Positions 63,008 through 64,000 of a stretch of DNA of 64,000 nt are shown here, piece by piece (within the stretch, counting starts at the first letter, position 1; every line of letters begins with the position of its first letter). The DNA is from JASEGV01 sp947085405 (lineage in GTDB: Bacteria > Bacteroidota > Ignavibacteria > UBA10030 > BY39). Made by a program: the position numbers and the translations under genes. Where the stretch lies: the NCBI GenBank assembly GCA_947085405.1, contig CAMTWO010000013.1, forward strand, positions 1 through 64,000, given 5' to 3'. A model generated the notes under the pieces. It saw nothing but the letters and a program-made list of their open reading frames with translations, had not been told where the DNA came from and searched no databases.

Positions 63008-64000
63008 ATGAAAATAAAATTTTTATTGGTGTTTCTATTTGCTTTGTCCTTCTCATTGGGATATTCATTGGATATTGAATCTTCTAGAAAGGCTGCTCTA
63101 GGACCACACAAGCCAATGATTATCGAACGAAAAGCTATGGATATTAATACCATTAATGCTTGGTTCCGAAATGAGGGTGAGTTTTATAGCGACCACAAAA
63201 CTACTGGTCCTGGTTTTGAGTGGCCCAAAGGTGGAAAAGTTCACGCTATTTTTTCTTCGTCAATGTGGATTGGAGCGAGAGTAGTTAACCCTGAAGATAC
63301 AACTAAAAAGGATATCCGGGTTGCTACAGTTGGTCATTTTGGTTCAGAGCACCGTCCGGGTATAATTTTACCAGACGGTACTGCTGACGATTTTACCCGC
63401 CCGAAATATCGATATTATCGGGTGCGTCCTAACGAAGATTCTCCTCGCACGAGTGCCGATTATGCGGAATGGCCTGCTGAAGACGGCGCACCTTTTCACG
63501 ATGTTGACAAAGATGGTATATATAATCCAAATGTAGATAAACCAGCATTAGTCTGGGGAGACCAAATAGTTTACCCGGATATGTTGATGTTTGCGGTTTA
63601 CAATGATGCTGAAGAAGCTTATCATAATTGGATTTGGGGGAGAAGTAAACCATTAGGTGCTGAAATCCGGCAGACATCGTGGGCCTATAATCGTGCAGGA
63701 CCGTTCGGTCAAATGCAATTTATGAAGTTTGAAGTTATTAACAAAAGTAACGCTCCATGGGATTCTGCTTATTTGGTAGTATGGTCCGATCCAGATATGG
63801 GAGATGCTTTTGATGATGCTTCAGGCGTCGATACAACAATCGTCAATCCTAGAACAAAAGAAAAACGGAATTTAGGTTATGTTTATAATGGTACGAATAC
63901 TGATGCGGGTTATGGAACAGCTCCACCGGCTGTTGGTTATAAATATTTTCAAGGACCCCGCTTAAAAACCGATCTTATTACTGATACTGCAAAGTGGTCG
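63008..64000 (+). CDS. Secreted-family paralog D, 3' end beyond the window
   Basis: The first 331 codons of a protein homologous to paralogs A and B, open to the last base. AAGGAG lies upstream of ATG 63008. The signal peptide is MKIKFLLVFLFALSFSLGYS. It is followed by MDINTINAWFRNEGEF, TGPGFEWPKGGKVHAIF, GHFGSEHRPG, EWPAEDGAPFHDVDKDGIYNP (calcium-loop-like), NWIWGRSKPLGAE, WSDPDMGDAFDD and TAPPAVGYKYFQGP. It is closer to A and B than to C. A C-terminal T9SS domain is expected outside the window. Confidence 0.85.
   Translation, partial: MKIKFLLVFLFALSFSLGYSLDIESSRKAALGPHKPMIIERKAMDINTINAWFRNEGEFYSDHKTTGPGFEWPKGGKVHAIFSSSMWIGARVVNPEDTTKKDIRVATVGHFGSEHRPGIILPDGTADDFTRPKYRYYRVRPNEDSPRTSADYAEWPAEDGAPFHDVDKDGIYNPNVDKPALVWGDQIVYPDMLMFAVYNDAEEAYHNWIWGRSKPLGAEIRQTSWAYNRAGPFGQMQFMKFEVINKSNAPWDSAYLVVWSDPDMGDAFDDASGVDTTIVNPRTKEKRNLGYVYNGTNTDAGYGTAPPAVGYKYFQGPRLKTDLITDTAKWS

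Overview
The window looks like chromosome from an AT-rich, Gram-negative member of the Bacteroidota/Chlorobiota side of the tree, most likely an Ignavibacteria-type (Ignavibacteriota) organism. This placement is inferred from three things. Several proteins carry type IX secretion (T9SS) type A sorting domains with the NYPNPFNP motif. There are TonB-dependent receptors with carboxypeptidase-like regulatory domains and a PorV/PorQ-like protein. The gene order secY-map-infA-rpmJ-rpsM has no adk, as in that superphylum. Unlike most Bacteroidetes, many starts have a clear GGAG Shine-Dalgarno, and several promoters look like plain sigma-70 sites (TTGACA/T, 17 bp, TATATT).

Layout. About 1-2.5 kb: an unresolved edge gene, then phosphate butyryltransferase and butyrate kinase on the minus strand. 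About 2.6-12 kb (minus): three secreted T9SS cargo proteins in tandem. One has many Asp-box/BNR repeats; the other two are ~1150-residue paralogs of a family I cannot name. Their junctions are near-identical, which points to tandem duplication. 12-16.8 kb: a ferritin-like/VIT1 fusion (MbfA-like), an M1 aminopeptidase, and a DUF2723 membrane protein on the plus strand.

17-48.5 kb (plus) is the translation/transcription core. It runs tRNA-Thr, Tyr, Gly, Thr, rpmG, tRNA-Trp, secE, nusG, rplKAJL, rpoBC, then rpsL-rpsG-fusA-tuf joined directly to the S10, spc and alpha clusters, ending at rplQ with a strong terminator. Features inside it include an L10-leader-like hairpin before rplJ, a hairpin plus T-run between rplL and rpoB, a promoter just after rpoC, a nested hairpin before rplB, and a tRNA-Gln between rplR and rpsE.

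48.5-64 kb (plus): the GTPase YihA/EngB, then two outer-membrane modules, each preceded by an almost identical promoter. Module one is TonB receptor, ~1150-residue secreted partner and PorV-like protein. Module two is TonB receptor plus another paralog of the same secreted family, cut by the window end. Between them is a gene that looks like a PIG-L deacetylase whose metal-binding motifs are gone, behind a spacer packed with small palindromes.

The best candidate for something undescribed is the recurring ~1150-residue secreted family: four copies here, two beside TonB receptors. It may be a non-SusD partner in a surface complex; that function is inference only.
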